DNA of 5,603 nucleotides from Phycisphaerales bacterium (GTDB taxonomy: Bacteria > Planctomycetota > Phycisphaerae > SM23-33). Location: NCBI GenBank assembly GCA_003153915.1, contig PMBX01000109.1:1310-6912 (forward strand), given 5' to 3'. Both the position numbers and the translations under genes were made by a program. The notes beneath the pieces were generated by a model, which was not told the origin of the DNA, made no database searches, and worked only from the letters and a program-made list of their open reading frames with translations. How positions within the stretch are numbered: position 1 is the first letter of the stretch; every line of letters starts with the position of its first letter. Shown here in pieces: positions 5,068 through 5,603 of the stretch.

Positions 5068-5603
5068 ATGGCAACCAAGGGAAAGATCGTTCAGGTCATC
5101 GGTTCCACATTTGACGCGGAGTTCCCCGAGCACGAACTGCCGCCGATCTACAACGCCCTGAAGGTGGACCACGCCGGCACGTCGGTGGAACTCCACCTGA
5201 CCGGGGAGGTCCAACAACACCTCGGCGGCGGGAAGGTCCGCTGCGTGGCGCTGGGAAGCACCGATGGGTTGAGCCGCGGCATGGAGGTTGTCGATACCGG
5301 CGGACCGGTGAAGATGCCCGTGGGACAGGGCGTTCTGGGCAGGGTGTTCAACCTGCTGGGCGAACCCATCGACGGCCGCGGACCCGTCGTGGCGGAGGAA
5401 TACCGTCCCATCCACGCCGCACCGCCGAAGTTTGAATCCCTGGTGCCCAAGAACGATCTGTTCGAGACGGGCATCAAGGTCATCGACCTGCTGGTGCCCT
5501 TCGTCCGCGGCGGAAAGACCGGGTTGTTCGGCGGGGCGGGCCTGGGAAAGACCGTCATCATCCAGGAACTGATCGCGCGGATCGCCACCAAGCACGGCGG
5601 GTA
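5068..5603 (+). CDS. atpD: F-type ATP synthase subunit beta (catalytic), 3' partial
   Basis: Catalytic subunit that makes or hydrolyses ATP at the alpha-beta interfaces. The first 178 codons are present and the window ends in codon 179. The N-terminal barrel domain starts MATKGKIVQVIGSTFDAEF, the family pattern GkIvqViGpvvDvxF. The run LGRVFNLLGEPIDGRGP (90-106) matches the conserved domain-boundary motif. FETGIKVIDLLVPFVRGGK (132-150) leads into the P-loop GGAGLGKT at 155-162, whose K161 corresponds to E. coli K155. The P-loop has Leu where nearly all F1 beta subunits have Val. The Walker B region, catalytic Glu and C-terminal domain are outside the window. The ATG lies three bases after the atpG stop, with GGAG 11 bases upstream inside atpG, so translation is probably coupled to gamma. 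The gene order predicts atpC (epsilon) next. Confidence 0.96.
   Translation, partial: MATKGKIVQVIGSTFDAEFPEHELPPIYNALKVDHAGTSVELHLTGEVQQHLGGGKVRCVALGSTDGLSRGMEVVDTGGPVKMPVGQGVLGRVFNLLGEPIDGRGPVVAEEYRPIHAAPPKFESLVPKNDLFETGIKVIDLLVPFVRGGKTGLFGGAGLGKTVIIQELIARIATKHGG

Noticed and set aside
4765..5595. 276-codon minus-strand open frame across atpG and atpD
   Set aside because: It is antisense to two conserved genes, and its composition is that of a codon-bias shadow.
1..5603. Sodium-type N-ATPase or another non-standard ATPase cluster
   Set aside because: The order a-c-b-delta-alpha-gamma-beta with a delta gene is the standard FoF1 layout, and subunit c lacks the Gln and Ser sodium ligands.

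Overview
The window is a run of seven plus-strand genes, in the order atpB-E-F-H-A-G-D, encoding subunits a, c, b, delta, alpha, gamma and beta of an F-type (FoF1) ATP synthase. The two end genes are cut by the window: subunit a lacks its N-terminus and beta stops just after its P-loop. Every gene keeps the residues that define its family, and I see no frameshift, mobile element, RNA gene or CRISPR array.

Layout: the membrane sector comes first (a at 1-684, c at 788-1141, b at 1173-1781). The stalk and head follow (delta at 1781-2368, alpha at 2390-4144, gamma at 4183-5064, beta from 5068). Genes are separated by 3-38 bases or overlap by one base (b/delta). The exception is the 103-base a-c gap, which holds two hairpins and then an open ribosome site for c. 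Gene order and spacing imply one transcript. No promoter or terminator is visible, so both must lie outside the window.

Working together: c subunits form the rotor ring, and a carries the essential arginine facing the ring carboxylate. b and delta form the peripheral stalk that holds alpha3beta3 still, and gamma couples ring rotation to the head. Subunit c lacks the usual sodium ligands, so the machine is most likely proton-coupled. There is one b gene and no b' gene.

Organism: GC-rich DNA, the bacterial delta-containing gene order, signal-peptide-like leaders on c and b, a Leu in the beta P-loop, and the gamma N-terminal sequence together suggest a Planctomycetota-like bacterium. This assignment rests on recalled family resemblance and is only moderately supported.

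The core content is ordinary, and I do not see an undescribed system. The points that merit a second look are a large insertion and an extra C-terminal tail in alpha, an internal 15-base repeat linking that insertion to the arginine-finger region, cleavable-looking leaders on c and b, and small stem-loops overlapping the ribosome sites of b, alpha and gamma but not that of c.
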